DNA from: Actinoalloteichus hymeniacidonis
GTDB lineage: Bacteria; Actinomycetota; Actinomycetes; Mycobacteriales; Pseudonocardiaceae
Direction of reading: 5' to 3'
Assembly (NCBI RefSeq): GCF_014203365.1
Contig: NZ_JACHIS010000001.1
Span: 620,001 to 684,000 of the forward strand
DNA length: 64,000 bases
Part shown: in pieces, positions 34,416 to 44,417 of the stretch
Position numbering within the stretch: position 1 is the first letter of the stretch
Layout: each line of letters starts with the position of its first letter
Position numbers and translations under genes: made by a program
Notes under the pieces: generated by a model
The model's database searches: none
Told to the model about the DNA's origin: nothing
The model's input: only the letters and a program-made list of their open reading frames with translations

Positions 34416-36728
34416 CTAGTGCCGTGCGGCGGGCATCTCCTGCGTCGCCTGCGGAACCTCCACCGGCTGGCGTGGGCCCGACTCGGAGATACCGAACCGG
34501 TCGTGCAGCTTGCGCAGCGGGCCCGGAGCCCACCAGTTCGCCCGGCCCGCCAGCTTCATGAAGGCGGGCACCAGGATCGCCCGGATCAGCGTCGCGTCGA
34601 TGAGGATCGCCACCGCGATACCGATACCGATCATCTGTAGATACATGATCTGCCCGGTTGCGTACACCGAGAACGACACGGCCAGGATGATCGCCGCCGA
34701 GGTGATCAGCGGGCCGCTGCGCTGCAACCCGAACAGCACCGCCTTCTCGTTGTCACCCGTGGCGTCGTACTCCTCCTTGATTCGCGACAGCATGAACACC
34801 TCGTAGTCCATCGAGAGTCCATAGGCCACGCAGAACATCAGAATCGGGAACGCCGGATCCAGGGTGCCGATCGGCGTGAAACCGAGCACATCGGCGAAGT
34901 TGCCGTTCTGGAAGATGAACACCAGCGCGCCGAACATCACCGACAGGCTGAGCAGATTGAGCACCGTCGCCTTGATCGGAATCAGCAGACTGCCCGACAT
35001 CAGGAACAGGATGACGAAGGTGATGATCAGGATCAGCGCCCCGACCAGCGGCACCCGATCCATCAGCGTCGAGCGGAAGTCGGTCAGCTCCGCCGGATAA
35101 CCACCGACCAACACCTCGTCGAACGGCGCAGGCACCGCGCGCAGCTCGTGGACGAAGCCGTCGACGTCGGTTCCGGACAGGATCTCCCGGGACGGGATCG
35201 CCTCCAACCGGGTGCCGGTGTCGCTGACCAACCGCGCCGAGTACTCGCCAGGACCGCGCAGCAGCTCGCCATCGACGTAGTCGCCGATCGAGGTGTTGAC
35301 CTGGGAGACGCCGTCGACCTCGGACAGCGCGATCGCGTACTCGTTGATCGACTCGTCCGCCGAGCCAGTCGGGCCGCCGATGTCCGGGACGACGAAGTGG
35401 ATGCCATCGTTGGCCTCCTGGGAGAAACCGGCGCGCAGATCGTCGTAGGCCTGCCGGGTCGAGGCCGACTCGGGCAGCACCCGGTCGTCGGGCAGGCCGA
35501 TGCCCAGACCCAGCACCGGCGAACCGAGGACGGCCACCAGGATCAGGGCCAGACCACCGAAGACCCCGGGCCGCCGCATGACCAGCTTGCCGGTGCGGTA
35601 CCAGAATCCGGTCTCCGAGTTCTCCTGCACCGTGGCCGCAGAGGTACGCCCACCGCCGCGCAGCACCCGACGACCCAGCGCGGCCAGCGCCGCGGGCAGC
35701 AGGACCAGCGAACCGAGGACGGCGGTGATCACCACGAGCACGCCCGCATAGGCGAACGACCGCAGGAACGAGAACGGGAAGGCCAGCAGCACCGAAAGCG
35801 AGGCCGCCACGGTGAGACCACTGAAGATGACCGTCCGACCCGCCGTTTGCAGGGTGGTGACCACGGCGTTGCCCACCTCGGCGCCCCTGGTCAACTCCTC
35901 GCGGAACCGGGCGATGATGAAGAGGCTGTAGTCGATGCCGAGGCCGATGCCCATCACCAGCGTGATGTTGGCGGCGAAGTTGGACACCTCGGTGAAGGCG
36001 GCCAACCCACGCAGCGCGGCCAGCGTCGCCAGCACCGAGAACAACCCGACGCCCAGGGTGACCAGGGCGGGGCTGACCCGGCGGTAGACCACGATCAGCA
36101 ACACCAGCATCAGCGGCAGGATGATCAACTCCGCACGCACGAAGTCCTGGGTCGCCAACTCGCTGATCTGCCCCGAGATCGCCTCGGAACCCGCCACCTG
36201 CACGTTGATGACGTCGTTGTCGATGGTGTAGTCGGGCAGCATCTCGGCGATGTCGGCGCGGGCCTGCGTCGCGTCACCCATGACCCAGGCCAGCACCAGC
36301 GCCTGGTCGCCCGCGTCGCTGCGCAAGGTCGCATCCTGACCCTGCGACCAATAGCTCCAGACGTCGCCGACCGATTCCTCCGCCGCGAGGGTGTCGGCGA
36401 GATCGCCCGCCGCCTCGACGACCGTGGGATCGTCGACCGAACCATTCTGCGCCGTCACCAGCAGGATGAGGTTCGAGCTGTCGGTCTCATAGTCCGAGAG
36501 CAGGACGTCCTGCGCCTCGATCGACTCCGTCCCCGGCGCCTCCCATCGGTTGAGCACCATCGCGCTCATCGCACCGGCGGCGATCACGCCGATACCGAGG
36601 ATGGCGATCAAGCCGCCGATCAGCGTCCAGCGCCGCCGTCGGACGACGAAACCTCCCAGCCGACCCAGCAGGGTGGTGGGCGGCCCTTCGGTGGGGCCAG
36701 GATGCTCCCGGCTGCGGGCGTCAGACAT
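34416..36728 (-). CDS. MMPL/RND family exporter 1
   Basis: A 770-residue membrane transporter with two repeats of one helix, an extracytoplasmic domain and five helices. Each repeat carries the proton-relay Asp-Tyr motif: GLGIDYSLFIIARFREEL and GLSMDYEVFMLSRIKEEY. MMPL proteins export lipids, siderophores or polyketides. AAGGAGAAGG precedes the ATG. It is the last gene of a long minus-strand series that begins with a flavin monooxygenase, so it probably exports the cluster product. Confidence 0.93.
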   Translation of the reverse strand: MSDARSREHPGPTEGPPTTLLGRLGGFVVRRRRWTLIGGLIAILGIGVIAAGAMSAMVLNRWEAPGTESIEAQDVLLSDYETDSSNLILLVTAQNGSVDDPTVVEAAGDLADTLAAEESVGDVWSYWSQGQDATLRSDAGDQALVLAWVMGDATQARADIAEMLPDYTIDNDVINVQVAGSEAISGQISELATQDFVRAELIILPLMLVLLIVVYRRVSPALVTLGVGLFSVLATLAALRGLAAFTEVSNFAANITLVMGIGLGIDYSLFIIARFREELTRGAEVGNAVVTTLQTAGRTVIFSGLTVAASLSVLLAFPFSFLRSFAYAGVLVVITAVLGSLVLLPAALAALGRRVLRGGGRTSAATVQENSETGFWYRTGKLVMRRPGVFGGLALILVAVLGSPVLGLGIGLPDDRVLPESASTRQAYDDLRAGFSQEANDGIHFVVPDIGGPTGSADESINEYAIALSEVDGVSQVNTSIGDYVDGELLRGPGEYSARLVSDTGTRLEAIPSREILSGTDVDGFVHELRAVPAPFDEVLVGGYPAELTDFRSTLMDRVPLVGALILIITFVILFLMSGSLLIPIKATVLNLLSLSVMFGALVFIFQNGNFADVLGFTPIGTLDPAFPILMFCVAYGLSMDYEVFMLSRIKEEYDATGDNEKAVLFGLQRSGPLITSAAIILAVSFSVYATGQIMYLQMIGIGIAVAILIDATLIRAILVPAFMKLAGRANWWAPGPLRKLHDRFGISESGPRQPVEVPQATQEMPAARH

Positions 36729-36798
36729 CGTGTGCCTTCTCCTTCACAATCATCAGCTGTTCTCGGCTGATCGAGCGGGGTGGAACTGCGGCCGGGAA

Positions 36799-36844
36799 GC
36801 CGGGTACCGAGCTGGCAGCGCGCGGAAAGGAATCGGTACCCGGC
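36799..36844. repeat. 12-bp inverted repeat between hydrolase and exporter genes
   Basis: GCCGGGTACCGA (36799-36810) and its exact complement (36833-36844) enclose 22 bases, in the 138-bp gap between the secreted hydrolase gene and the MMPL gene. On the plus strand a T5 run follows; on the transcribed minus strand none does, so partial termination, RNA processing or protein binding are all possible. Confidence 0.5.
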
Positions 36845-36866
36845 AGTGCTTTTTACCGCGGCTGAA

Positions 36867-37940
36867 TCAGCGTTGATCCAGCCATTCCGCGATGCTGTCG
36901 TAGACGAGTTCTGCGTTGTTATCGATCAACATGATGTGACCGGCATCCGGGATGGTGATTTCGCTGATCTCCTCGCTTCCGGTGAACAGACCCGGATAGG
37001 GTTCGACACCTTCGCGCAGCGTGTCCTCGGCGCCGAAGACGAAATGCACCGGCACCTCGATATCCGCCAGATGCGTCAGGTCTTCGAGAATGGACAGCGG
37101 TTCGGAGACCATCACTCCGCAGGGACTGGGAACGTGGCGGTCGGCGATCGCCTCCCGGACCACCGGATCGATGGTGTCGCTGACACTGCCCTGGTAGAAG
37201 TCGTCGAGCGTCTGGTCGAAGTAGACGTACCCCGGTGTCTGCCCCGCCTCGACCTCGGCGCCCGGTGCGATGGTGCGCTGGCAGCTGTCGAACATCGGGA
37301 AGAACCGGCGGGCCGTCTCCGAGGTGATGCCGATGGCGGCCCAGCCGGTGGAGACGATCCCGTCGATGCTGCCGAAGGAGTACGCCACCAACTCCGCGAC
37401 GAGCGCGCCACTGGAGTGGCCACCCATGAAGACCTGGGAGAATTCGATCCCTTCGGCCGCCGGGGCGTCGCCGTCGACCTGGTAATCGCCCGCCCGCAGC
37501 TGCTCGACGACCTGGTGCGCCACATCGGCATTGGCCCCGGTGCAGGTGTCGAAGCCGTTGGACAACGGGTTCTCCCCGTAGCCCAGCCGGTCGATGGACA
37601 CCGAGACGTGGCCGCGCTCGGCCAGTTCCTCGACGTAGTTGCGGCCTTCGACGTCCAACCGCCAGATCCACTGGGCGGTGTTGGTGCCGTGCACATACAA
37701 CGTCACCGGCGGGTCGCCCTCGGTCAACACCTCGGCCGGGCCAGTCAGATATCCGTGCACGGTGTAGGTCTCGCCGTCGGTGTCACATTGATTCAAGGTG
37801 CGATTGATGTTCTGCACGGTGAAGGACACCGGAACATCGATGATCTCGGTTTCCTGATCGGCGGCAGCCGCCGGGGACACCGCTATTCCCGTCACCGCGA
37901 TGACGGCGGCCAGTGCCGAGACGATGCGAGAGCGCAGCAT
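36867..37940 (-). CDS. Secreted alpha/beta hydrolase
   Basis: A 357-residue exported hydrolase: signal peptide (SRIVSALAAVIAVTGIAVSP, cleavage near AAA), oxyanion motif LYVHGTN (81-87), nucleophile elbow GHSSG (174-178, Ser176), acid in FGAEDTL and catalytic His in PDAGHIML. Paired Cys suggest disulphides. GGAGG lies ahead of the ATG. A paralogue that lost the nucleophile is encoded immediately upstream. Between two MMPL exporters, it may trim or activate an exported lipid-like product (inference). Confidence 0.88.
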   Translation of the reverse strand: MLRSRIVSALAAVIAVTGIAVSPAAAADQETEIIDVPVSFTVQNINRTLNQCDTDGETYTVHGYLTGPAEVLTEGDPPVTLYVHGTNTAQWIWRLDVEGRNYVEELAERGHVSVSIDRLGYGENPLSNGFDTCTGANADVAHQVVEQLRAGDYQVDGDAPAAEGIEFSQVFMGGHSSGALVAELVAYSFGSIDGIVSTGWAAIGITSETARRFFPMFDSCQRTIAPGAEVEAGQTPGYVYFDQTLDDFYQGSVSDTIDPVVREAIADRHVPSPCGVMVSEPLSILEDLTHLADIEVPVHFVFGAEDTLREGVEPYPGLFTGSEEISEITIPDAGHIMLIDNNAELVYDSIAEWLDQR

Positions 37941-38029
37941 GATTCCTCCGGTTCGCCGTCGCCTTTCTCGCTGCGGCGGGGAATGGGAAGCGGGCGATAG
38001 GCTCGAATTCGGGTCGGAGTGCACTGTGT

Positions 38030-39163
38030 TCATCGGGCGGCCAACCAATCGGCCAATCCGTCGTGGAACAGCTCCGGTTCGCTATCCAGTCCGACGTAGT
38101 GACCGGCATCGGGCAGCGTGATCAGTTCGGTGTCGGCCTCGGAGAACAAGGCGAGTTGTTCCTCGCCGTCCTGAAACAGGCTGTCCTCGGTGCCGTAGAC
38201 GCCCAGGACCGGCGTGGTCACTTCGGGCAGCTCCCGCAGATCGGTGGAGATGCCTTCGAGCTGGGAGACGACCTCCTTGCAGGGGTGCCTGGTCTGCAAC
38301 GGGGTGGCTGCCGCCAACACCTCTGGGTCGGCGTCGTGGAAATTGGTCTCCACGTACTGGGTGGCGCCGACATCGAAGTAGGCGTAACCGCCGTCGACCT
38401 CGGGTTGTTGATCCGGCCCCGCGCTCTGCATGCAGGTGGACAGCCCGGCGAAGAACCTGGTCATGAACCGGTTGGTTCTGCCGAGATCGGCCCAGCCCAT
38501 CACCACCAGTCCGTCGGCGTTGCCGAAGAGCGCGGCGTGCTGGGCGATCTGGGCGCCGGTGCCCAACCCGGCGAGCACCACCGAGGAGAACTCCACGACC
38601 TCCGCAGTGGACTCGACGACCCGATAGTCGCCTGCCCGCAGATCGCCGATGATCTGATCGGTCATGTCCGCCTGCGCGCCCAGGCACAGGTGATAGCCGT
38701 TGGGCCGATCGCTGGCGCCATAGCCGACCCGGTCGATCGTCAGCGAGGCATGGCCACGGCGGGCCAACTCCTCGGCATGGTGATAGCCGGGCACATCCAA
38801 CCGCCAGTACCACTCGTTGGCGGAGAGATCGTGCTGGTAGAGGGTCACCTGCGGGTCCTCTTCGGCGAGCACCGACTCGGGGGCGGTCAGATGACCGCGC
38901 ACCGTGTACGTCTCGTCCGTAGGGGTGCAGGGTGTGGCGGACCGGTTGACGTCGCGGACGGTGAACTCCACCGCCAGATCCACGATGTCGGCGTCGGCGA
39001 GTCGCCGCGCGGTCGCCTCGGCGGCCTGCGCCCGGGTCTCGTCGGATATCTGTTGTGCGCCTGCCGTCGGTCCGGGTGCCGCGCCGAGATTGGCCACCAG
39101 GGGAACGGCGGCGGCCACGGCGACGGCGGCCAGGACGATGCCGACGTCTTTCATTCGGGGCAT
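38030..39163 (-). CDS. Secreted hydrolase paralogue lacking the catalytic serine
   Basis: A 377-residue exported protein similar throughout to the next gene's product (shared TVRDVNRS/TVQNINRT, ETYTVRGHLTAPESVL, EWYWRLDVPG, PDAGHYVGL). At the nucleophile elbow it reads GLGTG (199-203) instead of GHSSG, so Gly201 replaces the Ser; the HGT oxyanion motif is also changed (YQHDLS). The acid (GTEDSL) and His remain. It should not hydrolyse esters; a binding, chaperone or regulatory role is likely. Confidence 0.85.
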   Translation of the reverse strand: MPRMKDVGIVLAAVAVAAAVPLVANLGAAPGPTAGAQQISDETRAQAAEATARRLADADIVDLAVEFTVRDVNRSATPCTPTDETYTVRGHLTAPESVLAEEDPQVTLYQHDLSANEWYWRLDVPGYHHAEELARRGHASLTIDRVGYGASDRPNGYHLCLGAQADMTDQIIGDLRAGDYRVVESTAEVVEFSSVVLAGLGTGAQIAQHAALFGNADGLVVMGWADLGRTNRFMTRFFAGLSTCMQSAGPDQQPEVDGGYAYFDVGATQYVETNFHDADPEVLAAATPLQTRHPCKEVVSQLEGISTDLRELPEVTTPVLGVYGTEDSLFQDGEEQLALFSEADTELITLPDAGHYVGLDSEPELFHDGLADWLAAR

Positions 39164-39170
39164 GTCGCGC

Positions 39171-40244
39171 TCACTTCCGCGTCTGGGTGGTCGCCGAGGC
39201 CGGGAGCAGACCCCGTTCCCGGTACCAACTCGCCGTGTCGGCCAAGGTCTCGTGCAGCGGACGGAAGCGGACGCCGAGTTCGTGCTCCGCCCGTGCCGAG
39301 GTGATCGGATAGCCGGTGGACCGCAGCACGTCCACGCTCTTGCGATTGGCGACCGGCTCGCGGCCGGTGACCTTGGCGACGAGTTCCATGCCGCCCGCGA
39401 CGGCCATCGCCAGCCCGATCGGCACCGGTCGCGGCGCCTTGGCCCCGGTCAGTTCCGCGACCCTGGCCGCGATGTCGGCCACGTCGTGCCGGGAACCGCC
39501 GACGATGTAGCGCCGCAGACTCACCCCGCTGATCGAGGCGGTGACACACGCCTCGGCGACATCGCGGGCGTCCACGACGTGGTTGCCCGCCTTGGGCACC
39601 GCGGGCAACGTGCCGCCTGCGATGGAGAGGAAGAGCCTGCCCGCAGAGGTCGGGGCGGCGTCGCCCGGTCCCCACATCCAGCCGGGCAGCACGATCGGCA
39701 CCCGCAGCCCGTGGTGTTTTGCGCAGAACTCGCGAACCACCGCTTCCGAGCGCACCTTGCTGGCGCGGTAGGCGCTGCGTTCGACGTCGTGCGCGGGTGG
39801 CGTCTGTTCGTCGGCGGGCGCACCGGCGGGCCCGGCGGACAGCGTCCCGGTGGAACTGGTGTGCACCACGACCGGGACTCCGGCCCGATGCGCCGCCGCG
39901 AGTAGGTTCCCGACGGCGGTCACATTGGTGCGGTGCAGCAGGTTCACATCGGGATCCGGCTGGTAGTACTCCCGGAAGTAGGCGGCGGTGTGGATCACCG
40001 CATCGGTTCCCGGCAGCTCGTCGCGGAAGCTGTCGACGTCGTTGATGTCGCCGATCACCAGCGTCAACCGGGGGTCCGATGGCAGCAGCTTCCGTGCCTT
40101 CGCCGCATCGCGGACCAGGGCGACGACCTCCTTGGCGCCCCTGGCCAGCAGCGCCGTGACGATGTTGCTGCCGAGGAGACCGGTCGCGCCGGTCACCAAC
40201 GTCCGAGCAGGCGCTGCCGAATCGTGGCTATCAGCGGCATTCAT
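39171..40244 (-). CDS. Extended SDR, NAD-dependent epimerase/reductase type
   Basis: A 357-residue extended SDR resembling dihydroflavonol reductases: cofactor loop TGATGLLGSN, substrate helix, VHTSSTGTLS and the catalytic YRASK. The ATG overlaps the MMPL2 stop (ATGA). Members reduce ketones or epimerise sugars; in this cluster it may reduce a keto group of the product. The gene ends 7 bp before the pseudo-hydrolase start. Confidence 0.85.
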   Translation of the reverse strand: MNAADSHDSAAPARTLVTGATGLLGSNIVTALLARGAKEVVALVRDAAKARKLLPSDPRLTLVIGDINDVDSFRDELPGTDAVIHTAAYFREYYQPDPDVNLLHRTNVTAVGNLLAAAHRAGVPVVVHTSSTGTLSAGPAGAPADEQTPPAHDVERSAYRASKVRSEAVVREFCAKHHGLRVPIVLPGWMWGPGDAAPTSAGRLFLSIAGGTLPAVPKAGNHVVDARDVAEACVTASISGVSLRRYIVGGSRHDVADIAARVAELTGAKAPRPVPIGLAMAVAGGMELVAKVTGREPVANRKSVDVLRSTGYPITSARAEHELGVRFRPLHETLADTASWYRERGLLPASATTQTRK

Positions 40245-42622
40245 GATTCGGTCGTTCCCTTCGACGGGGTCGAGTCGGTTGCCGAGCCGCCCGAGGTGTT
40301 CGAGGTCAGCGCGCCGACGGGATCAGGTGGTGCGGCGGCCCGCCGATCGACGGAATCGATTGCCGGGGACACCTCGGAAGTGCCTGCGGATCCGGTAGGA
40401 GGCGGCGGCGGAGGATCGACGTCCTCGTCGGGACCGCCCTCGTGCAGCGCGAAGCGGCGTTGCAGTCTGCGCAGCGGGGCAGGCGCCCACCAGGCGCGCG
40501 GCCCGGCCAGCGAGAGCGCGGCGGGGAAGAGCAGGCAGCGGACCACGGTGGCGTCCACCAACACCGCAAGGGCGGCACCCCAACCGAGCATCATCGAGTT
40601 GGTGATCCGCGAGGAGCCCACCGCGATCAGGACGACGGCCAGGATGATCGCGGCGGCGGTGATGATGCCGCCGGTTCGTTGCACACCCAGCGCGATCGAG
40701 CCCCGGTGATCGCCGGTTCGGTCGTACTCCTCCTTGATCCTGGCCAGCAGGAACACGCCGTAGTCCATGGACAGACCGAAGGCCAGACAGAACATCAGCA
40801 CCGGTAGGAAGGTGTCGATGTAACCGGTGACCTCGAAGCCGAACAGCCCGCTGAGATTGCCCTGGCCGAAGACCCAGACCACCGCACCGAACATCGCGGC
40901 CAGGCTCAGCGCGTTGGACACCACGGCAAGCAGCGACACCAGGATTCCGCCGGTGAGCAGGAACAACAGCACCAGCGTGACGGCCAGGATGATGGCCGCG
41001 GCGATCACCAGTCGTTCGCCGATCGCGGCCTGGCTGTCGACCAGCGTCGCGACCTGACCCGCCACCCCGGTCTCGAAGGACGCCTGCGTGTCGTGGATCG
41101 CTCGGACCAGCGCCATCGTCTCCGGCGAGATGTTCTCCACCTCGGGCACCGGCACCACACCGATGAGCGAGACGTCGCCGTCCTGCTGGAGTGAATCGAT
41201 GATGGTCGGCTGCTGGGTCTGCTCACCGCCCGCGAAGACACCGACCGGGGTGAGCACCTCGTCGACGTTGTCCAGTGTGGACAGTCGGGTGGCGTAATCG
41301 GCCAGATCCTCGGGTTCGGCGTCCTGGGCGGCGATGTGGATGGTGCCGGTCACCGAGCTGTCGAACTGGCTTTCCAGTACCTCGGAGACCACCCTCGGCC
41401 CGGCCGAGTCGGGAAGCTGCCGGTGGTCGGCGGTGCCGAACTCGGCGTTGAGGAACGGAACCCCCAGCGCCAGCAGGAACACCACGGATCCGATCACGAA
41501 CACCGGCGCCCGACCGATCACGGCCGTGGTCATCCGATACCAGCGGCCCTGCTCCGGGGCGGCCACGGCAGGCCCGGTGGGTGCGCCTCGGCGGAACAAC
41601 CGGCGCAGATCCAGCGCGTCGATGCGCTTGCCCAGCACCAGCAGCAGCGCGGGCAGCACGATCAGCGCGGACAGCGCGGCCAGCAGCACCACCGGGATCC
41701 CCGCATAGGCGAAGGACCGTAGGAAGTACTGCGGGAAGATCACCATCGAGGCCAGTGACACCCCGATGACCAGGGCGGAGAACGCCACGGTGCGCCCCGC
41801 CGTGTTCAGGGTGCGTACCACCGCCTCGTGCGGGGTGCGGCCCTTGCCCAACTCGTCGCGATGTCGCCGCACCATCAACAGCGCGTAGTCGATGGCGAGT
41901 CCGAGCCCGAGCGCGGTGGTCAGGTTCTGCGCGAACACCGAGACATCGGTGAAACCGGCGATGATCGACAGCGCCGCATTGGTGCCCAGGATCGACACGA
42001 TGCCGACGACCAAGGGGAGCAGGGCGGCGACCGCACTGCCGAACACCAGTACCAACAGGATGAAGACGACCGGCAGCGCGATCAGCTCGGCGCGCAGCAG
42101 GTCCTCGCCGATGGTGGTCTCCATCTCGGCCTGGATCGCCAACTCGCCGCCGACTCGCAGCGTCAACTCGCCCTCGACGCCCTGGTATTCGGGCGCGATG
42201 GTGTCGTAGACGTCCCTGGCATCCTCGGGGGTGCCCTCGATGTGGGCGACGATCAGCGCGTAGCGGCCGTCCGGTGAACGCATGTCCTCGGCGGCGCCGG
42301 TCCAGTACGAGTTGACGTCGGAGACCGAGTCCTCGGCGGCGAGCCGGGTGACGACCTCGGTGCCCTCCCGGGCGATCTGCCGGTCGTTGACCTCGCGGTC
42401 GGCCTCGACCAGCACGATGAAGTTGGACTGGGTGCCGGGGAAGTGCTCTTGCAGCAGCTCCTCGGCCTGGGCGGATTCCGAGGCCGGGTCGGACAGACCC
42501 TCACCGCGCAGGCGATCCACGACGCCCCCGCCGAGGATCATGGCGTCGACCAGGAACAACAGCGTGCAGAACAGCAGCAGTCGGGGACGTGCCGTCGCCA
42601 GCCGCGTCAGCAGTCTGAACAT
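40241..42622 (-). CDS. MMPL/RND family exporter 2
   Basis: A 793-residue MMPL transporter starting at ATG 42622 (GGAAAGG upstream). Relay motifs are GLAIDYALLMVRRHRDEL and GLSMDYGVFLLARIKEEY. The C-terminal tail is cytoplasmic and Pro-rich (DVDPPPPPPTGSAG). Two MMPL genes in one operon suggest either two products or a paired exporter. It is coupled to the extended SDR gene and follows the monooxygenase gene by 181 bp. Confidence 0.93.
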   Translation of the reverse strand: MFRLLTRLATARPRLLLFCTLLFLVDAMILGGGVVDRLRGEGLSDPASESAQAEELLQEHFPGTQSNFIVLVEADREVNDRQIAREGTEVVTRLAAEDSVSDVNSYWTGAAEDMRSPDGRYALIVAHIEGTPEDARDVYDTIAPEYQGVEGELTLRVGGELAIQAEMETTIGEDLLRAELIALPVVFILLVLVFGSAVAALLPLVVGIVSILGTNAALSIIAGFTDVSVFAQNLTTALGLGLAIDYALLMVRRHRDELGKGRTPHEAVVRTLNTAGRTVAFSALVIGVSLASMVIFPQYFLRSFAYAGIPVVLLAALSALIVLPALLLVLGKRIDALDLRRLFRRGAPTGPAVAAPEQGRWYRMTTAVIGRAPVFVIGSVVFLLALGVPFLNAEFGTADHRQLPDSAGPRVVSEVLESQFDSSVTGTIHIAAQDAEPEDLADYATRLSTLDNVDEVLTPVGVFAGGEQTQQPTIIDSLQQDGDVSLIGVVPVPEVENISPETMALVRAIHDTQASFETGVAGQVATLVDSQAAIGERLVIAAAIILAVTLVLLFLLTGGILVSLLAVVSNALSLAAMFGAVVWVFGQGNLSGLFGFEVTGYIDTFLPVLMFCLAFGLSMDYGVFLLARIKEEYDRTGDHRGSIALGVQRTGGIITAAAIILAVVLIAVGSSRITNSMMLGWGAALAVLVDATVVRCLLFPAALSLAGPRAWWAPAPLRRLQRRFALHEGGPDEDVDPPPPPPTGSAGTSEVSPAIDSVDRRAAAPPDPVGALTSNTSGGSATDSTPSKGTTES

Positions 42623-42803
42623 GACGAGAACGCCTTTCCAAGCGGGTGGCCCAGGCCGGGCGGCAGTTGGGTGACCGGGCGGCCGGCTGTCACGAACCCG
42701 GTGGCTGCGGTCGACGGAGCGGCAGGCGCGGCACTGCGTGGCCCGCGATGAAGCGGGCTCATGCCGTCGGCCTGCGCGCGTCGAGCGGGCCTGCGGTGCC
42801 CGA

Positions 42804-44417
42804 TCATCGGACCGTCGGGGTGGTCGGGCCGGGCAGGACACCGGCGGCGACCGGGCGCAGCCGGTTCAACATGCGGACCGGTTCCCAGGTCGTGCTGCCC
42901 TCGGCGACATAGCCGTCCGGCCGGATCAGGATCAACCGGCAATCCGCGAGCCTGCCGGTGGGCTGCCAGGTCGCGGGTCGGATGAGCGGCGCGAACTCGC
43001 GGAGCTCTGCGAGGTCCTCCTCGCTGCTCAGCACGCGAATCGCCACCCGATCGGCGAGCGGGCCCACCGCCGCGACGGCGTCGCGTACCTCGTCGGCCGA
43101 GCCGGGGCCGGGCACGACGAGCAGGGTGTGGCGAGGTTCGTGCAGCAGCTTCGACAGGCGGATCGGAGCAGGCCCATCGGTCGGGGTCAGGGTGACATCG
43201 GCGAGGTCGGGGCCGATGGCCCGCCGCCCGCCGAGCGCGCCGACCGCAGGACTGTCCCGGTAGTCGAGGTCGTTCTGCGCCAGCTGGGGAACGATCTTGT
43301 TCTCCAACACCCCGGCCTTGCTGAGCCTGCCGAGGACCAGGTCCCGCAGGCCCCGACCGAGTCGACCGCGCAGCCCCCACATCCGGGTCTGCTGGTGGGC
43401 GGCCCGCATCACGGTGGTCGCGACCGGCGCCCGTTCGGCCTCGTAGCCCGCGAGCAGCGGCTCGGCCTCGGCGCCGCGCAGGATGAGCGCGAGCTTCGAG
43501 GCCAGGTTGTCGCCGTCCTGGATTCCGGTGTTCATGCCCTGCCCGCCTGCGGGACTGTGCACGTGGGCGGCGTCGCCCGCGAGCAGGCAGCGGCCCGCGC
43601 GATAGGTGGCCGCACGGCGCTGGTGCACCTGGAATCGGGTGCTCCACCGCAGGCTCTGCACTCGCAGCGCATACGGCGATCGCTCGTCGATGAGTTGCTG
43701 GATCTGTGCCTGCGTCGGCGTCTCGTCGGCCTCGCCGACCCGGCTGCCGTCGGCGAAGACCCGCAGGTCACCGTCGGGCAGCGGCACCACGACGAGGATC
43801 CCGTCCGGATGCAGGTGATAGTGCACCTCGTTGACCGGGCCGTCCCCGGTGATCCGACCGTCGCCCAGGATGTAGGTGCCCGAGTAGGTCTGGCCGTCGA
43901 ACTGGATTCCGGTGAGTTCCCGGACCTTGCTGTGGGTGCCATCGCAGCCGACGACCCAGTCGGCCTGGAGCCGTTCGGGGCCCTCGGGGCCGTTCAGTTC
44001 GACGGTGACCGACTCCGGGCCGTCGGTCAGGTCGATCAGTTCGGTGTTCCACTCGATCCGGCCGCCCAGGTCGGTGAGCCGGGTGCGCATGATGCCCTCC
44101 ACCGCGGGCTGCGGCTCGCAGATCGGCATCGGCATGTCCACACCCGGGAAGCGCACCAGCGCGACCGTGCGGTCGCCGGACCAGTAGCGGGCCCCGGTCA
44201 TCTGGACGCCCGCCTCGGTGACCTGCCCGGCGATGCCGTGCCGGTCGAGGACCTCCAGAGCACCCGGCCAGACGGTGAGCGCTCTGGCCTGATGGTTCGG
44301 CCGGTCGATCGCTCGGTCGACGACACGGCATTCGATGCCCTGCCTGCGAAGCTCGCAGGCCAGCGCGAGTCCAGTCGGCCCGGCGCCGACCACGAGTACA
44401 GGGATGTGCGTACTCAT
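42804..44417 (-). CDS. FAD-dependent aromatic monooxygenase (class A)
   Basis: A 537-residue flavin hydroxylase of the PheA/TfdB type: GAGPTGLALACELRRQGI near the start, VVGCDGTHSKVR in the middle and LLAGDAAHVHSPAGGQGMN. A C-terminal thioredoxin-like region follows. Relatives hydroxylate aromatic polyketides or inactivate drugs (rifampicin monooxygenase). ATG 44417 has TTGGAGC upstream. Two GATAG-type dyads upstream match one before the MerR gene at 48171, so it may be a MerR target. Confidence 0.9.
   Translation of the reverse strand: MSTHIPVLVVGAGPTGLALACELRRQGIECRVVDRAIDRPNHQARALTVWPGALEVLDRHGIAGQVTEAGVQMTGARYWSGDRTVALVRFPGVDMPMPICEPQPAVEGIMRTRLTDLGGRIEWNTELIDLTDGPESVTVELNGPEGPERLQADWVVGCDGTHSKVRELTGIQFDGQTYSGTYILGDGRITGDGPVNEVHYHLHPDGILVVVPLPDGDLRVFADGSRVGEADETPTQAQIQQLIDERSPYALRVQSLRWSTRFQVHQRRAATYRAGRCLLAGDAAHVHSPAGGQGMNTGIQDGDNLASKLALILRGAEAEPLLAGYEAERAPVATTVMRAAHQQTRMWGLRGRLGRGLRDLVLGRLSKAGVLENKIVPQLAQNDLDYRDSPAVGALGGRRAIGPDLADVTLTPTDGPAPIRLSKLLHEPRHTLLVVPGPGSADEVRDAVAAVGPLADRVAIRVLSSEEDLAELREFAPLIRPATWQPTGRLADCRLILIRPDGYVAEGSTTWEPVRMLNRLRPVAAGVLPGPTTPTVR

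Noticed and set aside
35148-36770. 540-codon plus-strand frame over the first MMPL gene
   Set aside because: Antisense to a well-supported transporter; low-complexity Gln/Arg/Asp-rich translation without recognisable folds.
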